Part shown: positions 11,016 through 22,038 of the stretch, in pieces
How positions within the stretch are numbered: position 1 is the first letter of the stretch
How the letters are laid out: the number at the start of each line of letters is the position of its first letter
Assembly (NCBI GenBank): GCA_029449235.1
Contig: JANATG010000012.1
Span: 620,001 to 684,000 of the forward strand
Source of the DNA: Linnemannia schmuckeri
Taxonomy: Eukaryota; Mortierellomycota; Mortierellomycetes; Mortierellales; Mortierellaceae
Direction: 5' to 3'
Length of the DNA: 64,000 nt
Made by a program: the position numbers and the translations under genes
Notes under the pieces: generated by a model
What the model saw: only the letters and a program-made list of their open reading frames with translations
What the model was told of the DNA's origin: nothing
Database searches by the model: none

Positions 11016-12346
11016 ATGGAGAACAATCAAGATGTCCAAGAAGTGCTGAACACACTGGTAAGTTTTTGGAGGACAAAGAGGCTGCTGGAGTTGACAAGGT
11101 GGTCAAAAGACAGAATAGCAGAAGGGTGCCTGTCTGTCGTTCTGAAAGGCGAAGGACTGCTTTCAAATAGGGGACACGGTCCAATTGGTCCCAACACCCT
11201 CGCTACTTTTTACTTTTGGATGCTACGTCGTTGAACTCAACGGCCTAAACACAACAGTGAGTGCACTTATATACGCAACGATAGAAAGTAATAGCACTAA
11301 CTACACTCCTCTTACAAATGGATAATGATAGTCAAACTCCATCTCAGCAAACGATTCATTTGCAACCTCAAACGAGTCCTTTGCGGCATCGATTGCCAAG
11401 GCAGCCTCGGCCGTGGTGGCTATGGATGCCTCGCACTATGTCGAGCAACAGCAGAAGGACCACGAGCAGCTCCAGCGTATTGCCGCACAGCACCAGCAGG
11501 AGGTCCAGCAGGAACAACAACAGCACCAACAGGAGCAACACCAAAAGGAAGAACAACAACAAGAACAGCAACAACAACACCAACAGGAGCACCAGCAACA
11601 ACAGCCACAGTCACAGGTGTTGCCACCCCAAGAGCAAGACCCGACTGCTGTCCTGCAAGCAGCAGTACTACAGGATGAGCAGCATCAGCAGGTCCTGCAG
11701 CACATTGCCACTGCCGCCTCGGAAGCAGGAAGCACACTTGCCACTGTTCCCATCGTAGCAAGGTAAACATTCTTATTACTATTATCATGCGTGTTCACTT
11801 TCTTTGATAGCAGCAGAACAAGTGAATATGAGAAAAGAAGGGGCTCTGATAAGCAAATTTGATGCTGACTTCTTTTTTTGCACGTGTCGTTCTATTGGCC
11901 CTCTCTTTCTCTTTTATCATATACACACACATAGCCCCCAACCTCCGGCCAAGGCTGCTGTAGGATCAGCGGAATGGCACAAGATTCGTCGAGACAACCA
12001 CAAGGAGGTCGAGCGTCGCCGTCGGGAGACCATCAACGAGGGCATCAATGGCCTCGCTAAAATGGTCCCCAACTGCGACAAAAACAAGGGCTCGATCCTG
12101 AAGGAGGCCGTTAAGTACATTAAGTCCGTCCTGGCAGAGAACGAGCGTCTGACGGGCGAGATTGCGGTGGCGACGACAGCAAAGTACGAGATTGAAAAGT
12201 ATCTGATGGAAAAGAGCGTGGCCGAGGCGACTATTCACTCGCTGAATGTCCAGTATGAGCAGCTGAAGAGGGATTACGAAGAGTTGCGCCAAAAGATGGA
12301 CGAGGCGGAAGGAGGCCCCTCGACCAAGAAGCAACGCACAGAGTAA
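11016..12346 (+). CDS. bHLH transcription factor, CBF1/USF-like
   Basis: Three exons: 11016-11057, 11332-11762 and 11935-12346, giving 294 residues. A glutamine-rich tract of short Q/E/H repeats fills roughly residues 50-100. The bHLH domain starts near residue 172. Its basic region RRDNHKEVERRRRETIN has the His-Glu-Arg pattern of proteins that bind CACGTG. The second helix (KGSILKEAVKYI) and a leucine-zipper-like coiled coil up to the C-terminus follow. In yeast, Cbf1 works with Met4/Met28 on sulfur-assimilation genes and at centromeres; whether this protein does so is inference. Another in-frame ATG lies at 10983 and would add 11 residues. A perfect CACGTG lies in its own second intron. Confidence 0.88.
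11881..11886 (+). promoter_or_regulatory. CACGTG E-box inside bHLH intron 2
   Basis: A palindromic CACGTG lies in the intron between exons 2 and 3 of the bHLH gene. The encoded protein has the residues expected to bind this sequence, so self-regulation is possible. It could also be a chance occurrence. Confidence 0.3.
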
Positions 12347-13014
12347 AAACTAGTAACACAACGTGGGCTGGTCGGACCCATCGCATATTCGCATTCTGCT
12401 TTTTCTCTTCCCTCCACAACAAATACTTTCACTCGATACCTTACTCTCTTGACCAAGTCTAGCGTGTGCCCCATGTCTCCCCACTCATGAAAAAATACAA
12501 GCCAAAAACAACACAGAAAACAACACAAAAACGACCGAATGATCGCGTGTTGTCAAGACAATATTCTGTTTCGCTTCAACCAGTGTTTTTTTTCTTTGTC
12601 TGGCATTAATGTAACCAAGCAAGAAGGCTGAAGCAAAGCCGGAACAAGTGCGACGAGAAGAAAAGGAGGGCATGAGCTAGGGAATGGAGTCCATTCATAT
12701 CTCGACTATCATGTTTACCGTTGTCTTTTATGTCTGTGGTTGTTGTGCTCTCAGTATTTTTGCACTTCAACGTCTACACAATCATCCAGCCCTGTACTGC
12801 GTTTTACTCAGACGACCGTTTCTTTTTAATGCCCTCCTTTGTTCTACTGCTTCCTCTCTTATTCCTTCTTCCCTCACATTCACCCACCGTCCATTCATCA
12901 CTCATTACTCACCGAACGCCCTCACTCTCTCCCTCCTCCATCATCTTTCGCTCTCCATCCTAGACACTCAATCAACGAGGCCATCCTCCCTCGTACCGTC
13001 ACCCATTCCCGAGG
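12347..13014. other. Intergenic, leader of mannosyltransferase gene
   Basis: 668 bases between two plus-strand genes. The second half (about 12830-13010) is strongly CT-rich and looks like a promoter/leader. No other feature is seen. Confidence 0.5.
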
Positions 13015-15092
13015 ATGATCTCATTACCACGGTCCGCCAAGCTCGTCTTTGGCTTCCTCATCATCTTCTGTGTCTTTGCCTTCACCTTCCAGCTCCAACC
13101 TTCCTTCTCTCAGAACAGGTGGGGTACACAAGACCAGGCCAACCAGTATGGTCGTGAACGCTTCCCTACAGAGAAGGCCAGGGACCGCCCTACCACTCCA
13201 CTCTTCAAGGTATTCAACAAGCTCCTTGTTCTCTAGTATAGCACTTTTCTTCACCTACGCTGACCATCAACCAAAACAAAGAGCCAGGACGTTCAACCGC
13301 TGTTGTTCTCATGGGCCAATTGATAGTGACACAATCATGTCAACATCTCTAGTGTGGGAGAAAAAGAGAACAAAAGGGTGTTATCGTGTCGCTTTCCTTA
13401 AGGTCAATTATGTTAACGGTCTAGATCCTATTATGTTGGCTATTTCTTTAGGTCCCAGACAACCTCCATCTCACTCATGACGTAGCTATCCCACAGAACA
13501 TCCCACCATGGACTCAGGAGGACACAGACATGCTCGACACAACAATCGGATTCGATATGAAGACAAAGTTACTCAAGGAAGAGTACGGAAAACAGGACAC
13601 CCTCGACAACGCCGACAAGCTCGACTTTGCAGAACTTGCACGAGCCGAAAAGTTATACAAGTCTCTCTGGAACCACGTCCACCCTATCTACGAAAAGCTT
13701 GCAGGACGCAACGACAGGGATAAAGAAAAGGCGCTGATCCAGTTGGCCAAGACTCATCCCGAGGTTGATTTCTTTTTGCGACTGGAGAAGCGCCTGTTCC
13801 CCTGGGTCCAGTATGTCCGCCGATCGTCCTTCTCGCTCCACAGTACTTTCAAGGGCCGTGGGTTGGTCTTTTGCGCGGGCAACGGCCAGTTTGAGTTCGT
13901 CGTAACCTCTATCCAAGCGATTCGTAGCCGCTTGAAGTCAACCCTCCCGATCCAAGTCTTCCATATGGGCGATGGTGACATGTCCCCTCCTCGTCAGGAT
14001 TATCTGCGTCAGATGGCAGCCGATGTCGAAGTCATTGACGTGACAAATATTCTAGATAACGACTATATGCGCCTTGGTGGATGGTCCATTAAGCCCTTTG
14101 CCATGCTGGCTTCTTCTTTTGAGGAGGTCATGTTTGTCGATGCCGATGCCTACTTTTTGCAGGTAAGAAGGATTCTTGGAGAAGCATGGGTTTATCTTTA
14201 ATCACCTTGGAAGTTGCATGGTTTCTCCAATGACTGAGCAAACACTAATTCATTGCCTATTACCATGATATAGGACCCAGCGGTGCTCTTCCAGGATCCA
14301 GGCTATTTGGCGACAGGAGCGTTGTTCTTTTACGACAGGACACTGTTCCCCGGTTGGACCCTTGGAGCCGACTGGCTGAAATCGATCACACCTGTTCTCT
14401 CCTCGTTCCCCCGCATCTCACGCATGTTCAGAATGAAATCGGCCCACGAACAAGAATCAGGAGTGGTCCTCATTAACAAAAAGACGCGATTCTTGGGCCT
14501 GATGGGTACTTGCAAGATGAACGGAAAGTGGGAGCGCGACCTTGTTAGCTACAAGCTCTTCCACGGCGACAAGGAGACGTTTTGGATTGGATTCGAGATG
14601 ATCCAGGAGCCCTATGTGTTTATGCGCAACTACGGAGGCGTGATTGGAGAACTCCGTCCCGACAACGAAAAGTCTGTTTGTGGAGCACAGTTGCACCAGG
14701 ATTACCGGGGTCGTCCTCTGTGGTGGAACGGTGGACTTTACCGCAACAAGAACGCTGGTGTGAATCGGTATCTTCAGTTCGACTACTGGATGACTGGTGG
14801 AGGAGACCAGAAGCATCGCGAGAGAGACACCGACGATCCCGTGGCTGTGCAGGAGATTCTGAACGAGTTGGGATTGTCTTCCAAGGAGCAGATACCCAAG
14901 GAGCCCAAGGATGCAGAGTGGGACTTTGGTGAGAGTTGTTTGGCAGGAGCTCGAGTCAACATGCTCACGCAGCGAGAAAAGACGCTTGCCAATGGCTTTG
15001 TCGGCATTGATAAGGTTGCGCGTGAAGACAGCCGCAAGATCGCTGCTGGCGAGGAGGTCAAGCCCATGATCCATAACTGGGAGACTATCTAG
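13015..15092 (+). CDS. Alpha-1,3-mannosyltransferase, MNN1 family (GT71), Golgi
   Basis: Adds mannose to N- or O-linked glycans in the Golgi using GDP-mannose. Three exons, 13015-13209, 13452-14162 and 14274-15092, give 574 residues, all joined in phase 0. Residues about 10-29 form one hydrophobic segment near the N-terminus, so the protein is type II membrane-anchored with a lumenal catalytic part. The metal/nucleotide-sugar DxD motif is Asp295-Ala-Asp297 in MFVDADAYFL, at the end of exon 2. It is followed by DPAVLFQDPGYLATGALFFYDR, a region typical of the MNN1-type fold. The opening of the lumenal domain (GRGLVFCAGNGQFEF) also fits. The precise linkage made cannot be read from sequence. Confidence 0.88.
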
Positions 15093-15746
15093 AGACTACG
15101 CACGCGCCTGCGCTGCCACTGCGCTTTCCGACTATTTATTTTTTTTTTCCACGGCGTCTCATTTTTTGATATTCCGGAAAACGGCTATTAATTGCCGAAC
15201 GTACCACCCTTCATGTAACATATACAGCAGCAAACATAAAAAAGGGGCGCTCTTGACAAAGAAGTGAGCGGCTATGTTTGTCCGTCTTTTTTTACTTGTT
15301 TGGATCCTGCCGCAGCTTGCCCTCGGCATGTCATGTTAAAATTACCCGTCCGTGTGCAACAAAATGACCTAATTAGGGTGAGGAGACTAATAGCGCTATG
15401 GCTGAAGTGGGGGAGGGAGGGGAAGAAGGCATGATGCTGGGCAAAAGCCCATGTTCCCAGCCAATCAGCCAATCAACCAGCCCTATCCCCGCTGCCTGCC
15501 TAGTCAGCATGGATGCATAATTGGCTCATTTTCTCATACACGGCGCGTTTCCTCTTCTTTGTTCATACCAACAAACACAAAGTTACCGTCGCTGATTTTT
15601 CGCATAAAAAGCTGAGACATCCCCTTCGTTTTTTTCACACAAACCAACTTCGCTACTCAGCAAAACAAGCAAGTAAACAAACAATCACAAAAGCCCTTCC
15701 TTAGTCGCATTAAGTTTTTGTCCCCTTCTTACCACACACACTTCCC
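15093..15746. other. Intergenic with promoter of carboxylesterase copy 3
   Basis: 654 bases with no gene. A TATA-like CATAAAAAG lies near 15603-15611, about 140 bases before the start of copy 3. This resembles the spacing of the TATAAAAG in front of copy 2. The region just before the ATG is rich in CA and CT. Confidence 0.45.
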
Positions 15747-18325
15747 ATGAAACTACAAAAGAAACAACCACACAAGAACAAGATGATGACACCCATCACA
15801 AAGACCCTCTTTGTTGCATCATGCCTGGCAGTCGCCGCATCCGCCTCGCCTCTCTATCGCCGTCAGTCGTCTCAAGAATCCAGTCTTGTCCAGGATGCAC
15901 CTTCGGCCGGAGATCTGGCGGGGGTCCATCTCTTGCTCAACAATGATCTTGACTCCAACACACCCAAGCACCCTGTCATCTTTTTATCGAGAGACAGGAG
16001 TTATAATGAGAGTCGACATGTCTGTGATCAACTCGGTGAAGGTATACAACTTTTTTTAATACAACTTGGAGGTACTCTCTTCGTCTTGCGGGGTCGTTGG
16101 TTAATTGACATGATATCTATACTTTTCACTCTTTTAGATTTAGTCGACTCTGCAAACCTTGGGTTCGCAAAAGACTTGTTGGACATCACATCTATTGCTG
16201 CTGACGATCTCAAGCGGGTCTCGCGTCTTTGGGTCAAAAACACCGACACCAACTCTTCGTCCTCATGCACAGCATTCGATCGCAAGTCCGCTGACACAAT
16301 CCAACTCCCCTGTTTAACAAAGTTACCCGCCCTCTGTGCCAACACCCTCCCCCGCTACCAGATCGGTCTTGAAGTCCACATCGACAAGTCGAAACAGATC
16401 AAGGTTAGGACCCCCCATGCGGGAACCTATCAAGGTTACCGTGACCAGAACCAATTCCGGTTCTTGGGGATCAAGTACGCTCAACCTCCCTTAGGTCGAC
16501 TCCGGTTCTTGCCTCCACAACGGATTGCAGTGGGTGATGATGCGGACAAGGCCAAGGATGCGACCGAGTATGGATTCGTGTGTATGCAGGGCGTGGATGA
16601 TGGGGATGCGAAACCCAACGCGACGTGGACGAGGTTCTCGTTGGGTGCTGCAGAGAGTGAGGATTGTTTGCACCTTAATGTGTTTACGCCGACCTTGCCA
16701 AGCAAGCAGGGAGGGAAGAAGGGTTTGCCAGTGATGGTGTATGTTCATGGAGGATCATTTACGACTTTCTCGGGTTCTTCGCCTGTGTTTGAGCCTGGTA
16801 ATCTTGTCTCGCGAGGTGGTGTCGTCGTTGTCACACTGAGTACGTGTTCTCCCTTCGTTTGTTTGTACCGGTCTGTGCGTTTGTTGATACCTTATGAAGA
16901 TTACTTACCCCTCTGTTCACCGTCTTCCTTAATGCCTTACAGATTACAGACTGGGCATTTTCGGCTTCTTTGAGAGTCCACCCTCGCTCCCTCGCTCCAA
17001 GGCCACGGGAAACCTTGCTATTCGGGACCAGATGGCGGCACTTCAGTGGGTTCAGGACAACATTGTCGCCTTTGGAGGTGATCCAGACCAGGTCACCATC
17101 TTTGGAGAGAGTGCAGGCGGGTACTCGATGCGCGCTATGCTCTCTATACCCTCTGCGTTTGGATTGTACAAGAATGTTATTTCTCAGTCTGACCTGCTTG
17201 GCATGTAAGTTCAACCTTGCTTGTGGTGTATTGTAAATAATGGAGGAAGTTATACATTCTTATCGAAGAAAAAAATACATTGACACGCACATATTTTTTC
17301 TTCTTCCTTCATCGCTTTTTTTTTTTAGCCCGTTCTCGAGCCCGAAGGTTGCAGGAGATATTGGCGCAGGATTGCTAAAGTACCTTGGCTGCTCGCCCTC
17401 CGATTTAGCCTGTGCACAGAGCAAGACCGCTGCCCAAGTCCAGAGCGCAGAACAAAACGCCACCATGGACGTCACACTAGCTGACGGAAATGAATGGTTA
17501 ATGAATGCCGGATGCGTGTACCGACCCACGATTGACGGCGAGTTCTTCCCAGGAGACTTTGCAGAGCTGGTCAGGACCGGTCATTACAATCGCAAGGCCA
17601 ATATCCTCTGGGGCTCGACTCGGGATGAGATGGCGGCGTCTTTGCCTTCCATCTTCCCGGATCCCATCCCACTTGACCAGAAGGATAAAGCATTGGCGGG
17701 GTACTTGGTGGAGGACCGTACCAAGAAGCTGTTCACCTCTCCTGCCTATGCACTTAACAAATCTGACCCTGACACGATCCGGAATGAGCTCTCTATCGCG
17801 GTTACAGATTTGCTTTGGGCGTGTGGAATCCAGCGAATGAGTCGTGGAACGGCAGCCCAGCATTCGAAAGTTTACACCTACAGGATGGATCACGGCCGCG
17901 ACATCTCCTCAGCATTCGGCGCACCCGTCCCACCCTTCTGTCGCGGACGTGTCTGTCACACTGATGACATAATCCCTTCGTTTGGGTCGGGTGATATCAG
18001 GGAGGGGTTTGCCCAGACGGGATCTGATGCTCGGTTCTCACGACAGGTGATCGATCGGTTCACGACATTCGCCAAGACTGGGAGCCCGAACCCTGCAGAA
18101 AAAGATAGTAAGATGTTGGGTTTGGCGGCTAGGAATGCAGATGTGACGGGCGTGCACTGGCCCGAATATGAGGGTGGATCGGATAAGGTGTTTGTGTTTG
18201 AGGAGGAGATGAGTCGGGTGGAGGTTGGGCAGGATACAGAGAGATGTCAGTGGATTGAGAAAAATGTTCATTATGACTATCAGGTCCATGCACCTAATGG
18301 CAAGTTTGTGCCCATCTTCCCCTAA
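15747..18325 (+). CDS. Secreted carboxylesterase with N-terminal lectin-like domain, copy 3
   Basis: Four exons: 15747-16041, 16138-16839, 16943-17204 and 17329-18325, giving 751 residues. A second Met at 15783 gives a more ordinary signal peptide (MTPITKTLFVASCLAVAASAS) and may be the real start. The N-terminal domain keeps the family pattern: HLLLNNDLDS, a Cys in CDQLGE, then C-x14-C-x7-C in the CTAFD...LPC...ALC segment. In the esterase part I place Ser389 in GESAG, Glu520 in RDEM and His630 in CHTDDI. It ends in FVPIFP like copy 4. It lacks the intron that copies 1 and 2 carry after GGFTT. Instead it has introns after VVVVTL and after SDLLG, shared with copies 4 and 5. Confidence 0.92.
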
Positions 18326-19118
18326 ATATATTTGTCATCTAGTTTTGTTATCTACATAAAGTGTAAATTTTCCTATCCTGAATATAAAGATGAAAATGAA
18401 TGTGAGCGGGGACGAGATAAAAGAATGGATGACAAAGGAGAGGAGGACAACTATAATGGTTGGTTGGAAGTTGACACCAATTGCTTTGTATCTAGGTGCC
18501 TACTAAGGATTATGCATCGATCGATTCTCGTTTTCACGGCGTCAAAAAAGTGTTCAAAGTTCTATAGCAGTTCTTCGGATCCCGCACTTCTAGATCCAGG
18601 CTTTCCCTTTAAACCCTTTTATTTTGCGCTTCCTTGGTTTTTTGTTCTTTGATGCTTACCAACTTCAACTAAAAAAAAAAAAAAAAAAAAAAACACCCAG
18701 AGCTAGGTCGGGACGTGCTTAAGAAGAGGGATATCAAAACCAAGACTGTGACTAGGGTTATGTAAATGCAAGACATGGTTGCATCTCACCTTATTAATGG
18801 CACCAGGTTATGTACTGTACAACACTCTGGCAATGGTAAACATCAATTTAGTATCCTTTTCCTCCTCTTTTTGTTTTCCTTTTCCTTTCTTTCCACTCCT
18901 TCCTTTCTTTCGCCATTACTTCATTTGATTTATTAAGACTGCCAAAGCCAATGCATGTATGTCAATGTAAATTGTGTTGATATGTGAGTGCGGTTAAGAT
19001 TGTGCTTGCGGATCAAATTCATATGCGATGAACGTTGTGTGCGTAGTATGCTCGTCTTCCTCTCTTTCTTTTCCCACTCGGGTGGCATAAGCATATCTAT
19101 CTGTTCAACTTTAAGAAA
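18326..19118. other. Intergenic between carboxylesterase copy 3 and transposon remnant
   Basis: About 0.8 kb without a convincing gene. It contains a 23-base A run at 18671-18693. The A run is not next to any recognisable retroelement. Confidence 0.5.
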
Positions 19119-19123
19119 TAATA
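19119..19123. repeat. Left flanking direct repeat (TAATA) of transposon
   Basis: TAATA immediately precedes the left inverted terminus and is repeated exactly after the right terminus at 21798-21802. It is a probable target-site duplication. PIF/Harbinger elements usually duplicate three bases, so part of the five may be chance. Confidence 0.5.
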
Positions 19124-19160
19124 GACTGGATCCGCTCAGGAGAGTTTAACATGTAGTAAA
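19124..19160 (+). repeat. Left terminal inverted repeat
   Basis: Begins GAC and contains CTCAGGAG at 19135-19142, followed by GTTTA and TGTAG. It pairs with the right terminus at 21760-21797 when that is reverse-complemented, with five mismatches in the first 25 positions and a few small gaps after that. Confidence 0.6.
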
Positions 19161-19392
19161 GTTTGAGACATTTTTTTAAGATTGGTGAACACATAGGCCT
19201 ATGCCTACATGTCCAGTAAATACATGTAGCAAAAAAGGGTTTCAGAGAACGTCATAGGGTTCGAAACCTCAAAATAAAGCTTTTTATTGGTCCTTTCCAG
19301 CCACTTCGTGCCACTAAAACTTATTTTCTTCATCAACTCATTCTTTCACGCACACTCGCGTCTACCATTACATAGCCCTTCCTGATATATTC

Positions 19393-20330
19393 TTGGTCCT
19401 TGCTGGAGCGGATGAGGAGGAGGAGGAGGAGGACCTTCTTGGGGTGCTAGAAGACCTTGACAACGCTCCGGAAGCCATACCCGCCCGTTTCCTTGTTCGT
19501 CCTCGACCCGGTTTCAATCCTCTCCAACGTAACTGCGACTGTCGACTTCTTTTCCGTTTTGGATACGACCACATCATCCACCTCATCGATGCTCTGGGGT
19601 TTTCTTCTTCCTTCACCAAAAACAAGATGACTATGCCCATATTGAAAGCGTTCTGTCTCGCTCTCAATCGACTTGCATAACCCAAGCGCTATATCGATCA
19701 GAAGGAGATGTTTGGTCGACATAAATTAGACTTGAGCACATTTTTCAACGTCATCATCAACTGGATTTTCCAGCGGTGGGCACACATCATGGTCTTTGGT
19801 CATGTCCGTCTGACAAGGGAGAAGCTGGAGATATGGCGGACCATACGTTTGCCAAAGGAAGAGCACTCGACAGTATATAAGGATTCATTGGTGGAACCGT
19901 TATTCCTGTTCGTCGACCTGTTCTCAACCAGCAAGACCACTACAACGGCCATAAAAGGACCCACGCCGCCAAGTTCCAAGGAGTGATGGCAGCCGACGGG
20001 ATCATCTCTCATCTTCCCAAACAATGGGACGGTCCCCTCCACAACTCAAGTATCTACAGCGAGTCAGGATTCCGATTCATATTGGAGGCCTATCCGAAAC
20101 GGGTAGATGGTAGAAATTTGGCAGTATATGGAGACAGAGCATACGAGCTGCAAGATCACTTGGTGACGCCTTTCCGCGGACAGAACCTGCCTCCTGCACA
20201 GGAATGAGTCAATGCCCGCATGTCAAAGTGCCGCATAGCAGTAGAGTGGGGATTAGGCAAGGTCTGTCAGCAATTTGCTTTTCTTGGTACAAGCGCAACC
20301 TCGAGATCGGTCTTTCCCTTGTCAATCGGT
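19393..20330 (+). pseudogene. Broken Harbinger-type transposase (DDE_Tnp_4-like)
   Basis: Remains of a DDE superfamily endonuclease that would cut and paste the surrounding element. Recognisable segments include a central region reading LALNRLA, a stop, then PKRYIDQKEMFGRHK. Next comes the core with YNGHKRTHAAKFQGVMAADG, GDRAYELQDHLVTPFRG and MSKCRIAVEWGLGKV...FAFL. Damage visible: a TAA near 19678 where the family has an aromatic residue; a frameshift near 19880; GFIGGT where GFIDGT carries the first catalytic Asp; and a TGA at 20205-20207. It is therefore inactive. Family assignment rests on these motifs, read by eye. Confidence 0.72.
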
Positions 20331-20699
20331 ACTACATCGTCGCCGTGTTTTGATAAACATTCACACTTGTTTGAATGGAAGTCAGACAAGCACTCCCTTC
20401 GGCTGTCCTCCTCCTGCGCTGGACGAGTACTTAACTCCTTTTCGCAATGGAATGCCACTCAAATTGTACCTCGCGATTTATTTGTGTATTAAAGAACAAA
20501 AAAAAATTCCACATTGGCGCTCTTAGTGTGAACTCCAATTAGCAGAACAGAAATTAGGGTGAGGCTGGTAGGTGTTGAGATGAGAAGAACGCAAGGAACC
20601 ACTGTTGATTATAAAAGACTGAGACTGCACAAACAACATGTGCTGCCTCTGCTGCCTCTGCAACACCGACTCCACCGCTGACAGCTTACTCGCCATAAC

Positions 20700-21521
20700 C
20701 GTGAACTTACTGGCTTACACACCAAGTTTGGATTCCATTCTCGACTGAAGCCGCACAGGGTATCCTACTGCGTCCTTCATACCGCTGTTAATTTCGTGCA
20801 GGCTCTCCTCCATGCGATCCAGTCGTTCCTTGCTCTCCTTGGCTGCATCCTGAGCTTGGAAAATGAGGGTAGCGTTCCTTGTGCGAGACATTCCAATCAT
20901 TCGCCTGATACTGCTGCGCGTGCTGCTACATGATGGTCCGATGTCAGATCCTTCTTCTTGAACAGAATGAACTCTCTACAGCATGTCTGATCCGAATCCT
21001 TGATCGGAAAGCACCGTGCTTTCATCATCGTCGTTGTTAGTACGGCTTCTCTTTTGAACGTGCTCCTCTGCTCGGAGCTAAGCTGGGTACCCATCCGAGT
21101 TCCGTCCAGTTGCATACCCTTTTCCTTCCTTTTCTTGCTGTTGTATGTTGTGGATTGTAGTAAGAAGTTGATCGATAAGAGGCTGGACCTTGTTGATTCC
21201 AGATACTGCCCTCGACGCCTCCTCCTTCTTAAGAAACCCTGCCAACTGGGTAGTGAGCATATTTTGTAGTGCGCGAGATGTGACAAGGATGAAGTCGTCG
21301 TTATCGTCTTCAGCTGACTTGTCTCGCAGACGTTTGGCGATACGCTCCCACTTGCCCTTGCCTCCCCTCTCCCTAAGTATAGGGACCTACATCGCAATCA
21401 TCAGCAAGGCGTCTCTAATTCGTCGAGCAAGACCATTACCTCTTTGGAATCCCTGATACTGGCCTCGTGATGCATTATCGTCGTTGGAAGGCGGAGAAGG
21501 GCATCGATCGCGTCCAGCCAT
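20700..21521 (-). pseudogene. Broken accessory ORF of the Harbinger-type element
   Basis: Reading the minus strand from an ATG at 21521, a frame runs RDRCPSPPSNDDN to a TAG near 21390. It continues in frame with GKWERIAKRLRDKSAEDDNDDF and LAGFLKKEEASRAVSGINKVQ, and then breaks again. A last piece near 20900-20720 (RLDRMEESLHEINSGM) is coiled-coil-like. The position, convergent to the transposase within the same terminal repeats, suggests the second protein of a Harbinger element, often Myb/SANT-like. I do not see a clear Myb motif, so the identity is inferred. Confidence 0.4.
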
Positions 21522-21759
21522 GGAATAAAAGTTGGTAGGTATAGCGTAGGTTAGAGTTACAGTCGTAAGGGGAAAGAAGCAATAATAGTAGAAGTAAAAA
21601 AGAGAGAAAGAAGAAGGAGAGGTGATAGCGTGCTTTATGCTTTACACTTTTTTTTATTCTTTTTTTTAATTTCATTTTTGAGTACTTTATTCCGCAGCCA
21701 AACCTGAAAAAAACCAATCACGAATTTCTACATGTAAAGTGTGAACTAACTAAAACCTG

Positions 21760-21797
21760 TTTACCCTACACGTAAACCCTCCTGAGTGGAACTGGTC
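21760..21797 (-). repeat. Right terminal inverted repeat
   Basis: Reverse complement matches 19124-19160. It contains CTCCTGAG at 21779-21786 and ends in GTC next to the TAATA repeat. Confidence 0.6.
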
Positions 21798-21802
21798 TAA
21801 TA
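21798..21802. repeat. Right flanking direct repeat (TAATA) of transposon
   Basis: Exact copy of 19119-19123 directly after the right terminus; a probable target-site duplication. Confidence 0.5.
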
Positions 21803-22038
21803 TCTCAGACCTTCACATTTTTTTGGTGGCGCGCTTTACCACCATCTTTGGATCAGACACCCACTGCTGAGCCCATTCTGAAACTTGAACTTGAGCAAAG
21901 AAAAAAAGCAGTTTTGTCTTTGGCGTCCGCCTCCACGTTTTTATGCTCCACTTTCTTCGCCCCACACTCCACTCTTTTACCTCCTCCCATGCCTCTTCTG
22001 TAAGGCTCATCCTTACACAATCAAATAAAAGGTTGATC

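Larger units (their letters stand above)
19124..21797. mobile_element. Degenerate PIF/Harbinger-type DNA transposon, about 2.67 kb
   Basis: The two ends are imperfect inverted repeats of about 37-38 bases, 19124-19160 and the reverse complement of 21760-21797. They match at 20 of the first 25 positions, including an unbroken CTCAGGAG, and are flanked by TAATA on both sides. Inside are a broken DDE transposase on the plus strand (about 19393-20330) and a broken second frame on the minus strand (about 21521-20700), arranged tail to tail. A transposase plus a separate accessory protein is the usual PIF/Harbinger gene content. Several stops, a frameshift and a changed catalytic Asp mean it cannot encode an active enzyme. 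It sits between carboxylesterase copies 3 and 4. Confidence 0.72.

Noticed and set aside
18671..18693. 23-base A run as a retroelement tail
   Set aside because: No reverse transcriptase or target duplication is next to it, and similar homopolymers occur throughout the window.
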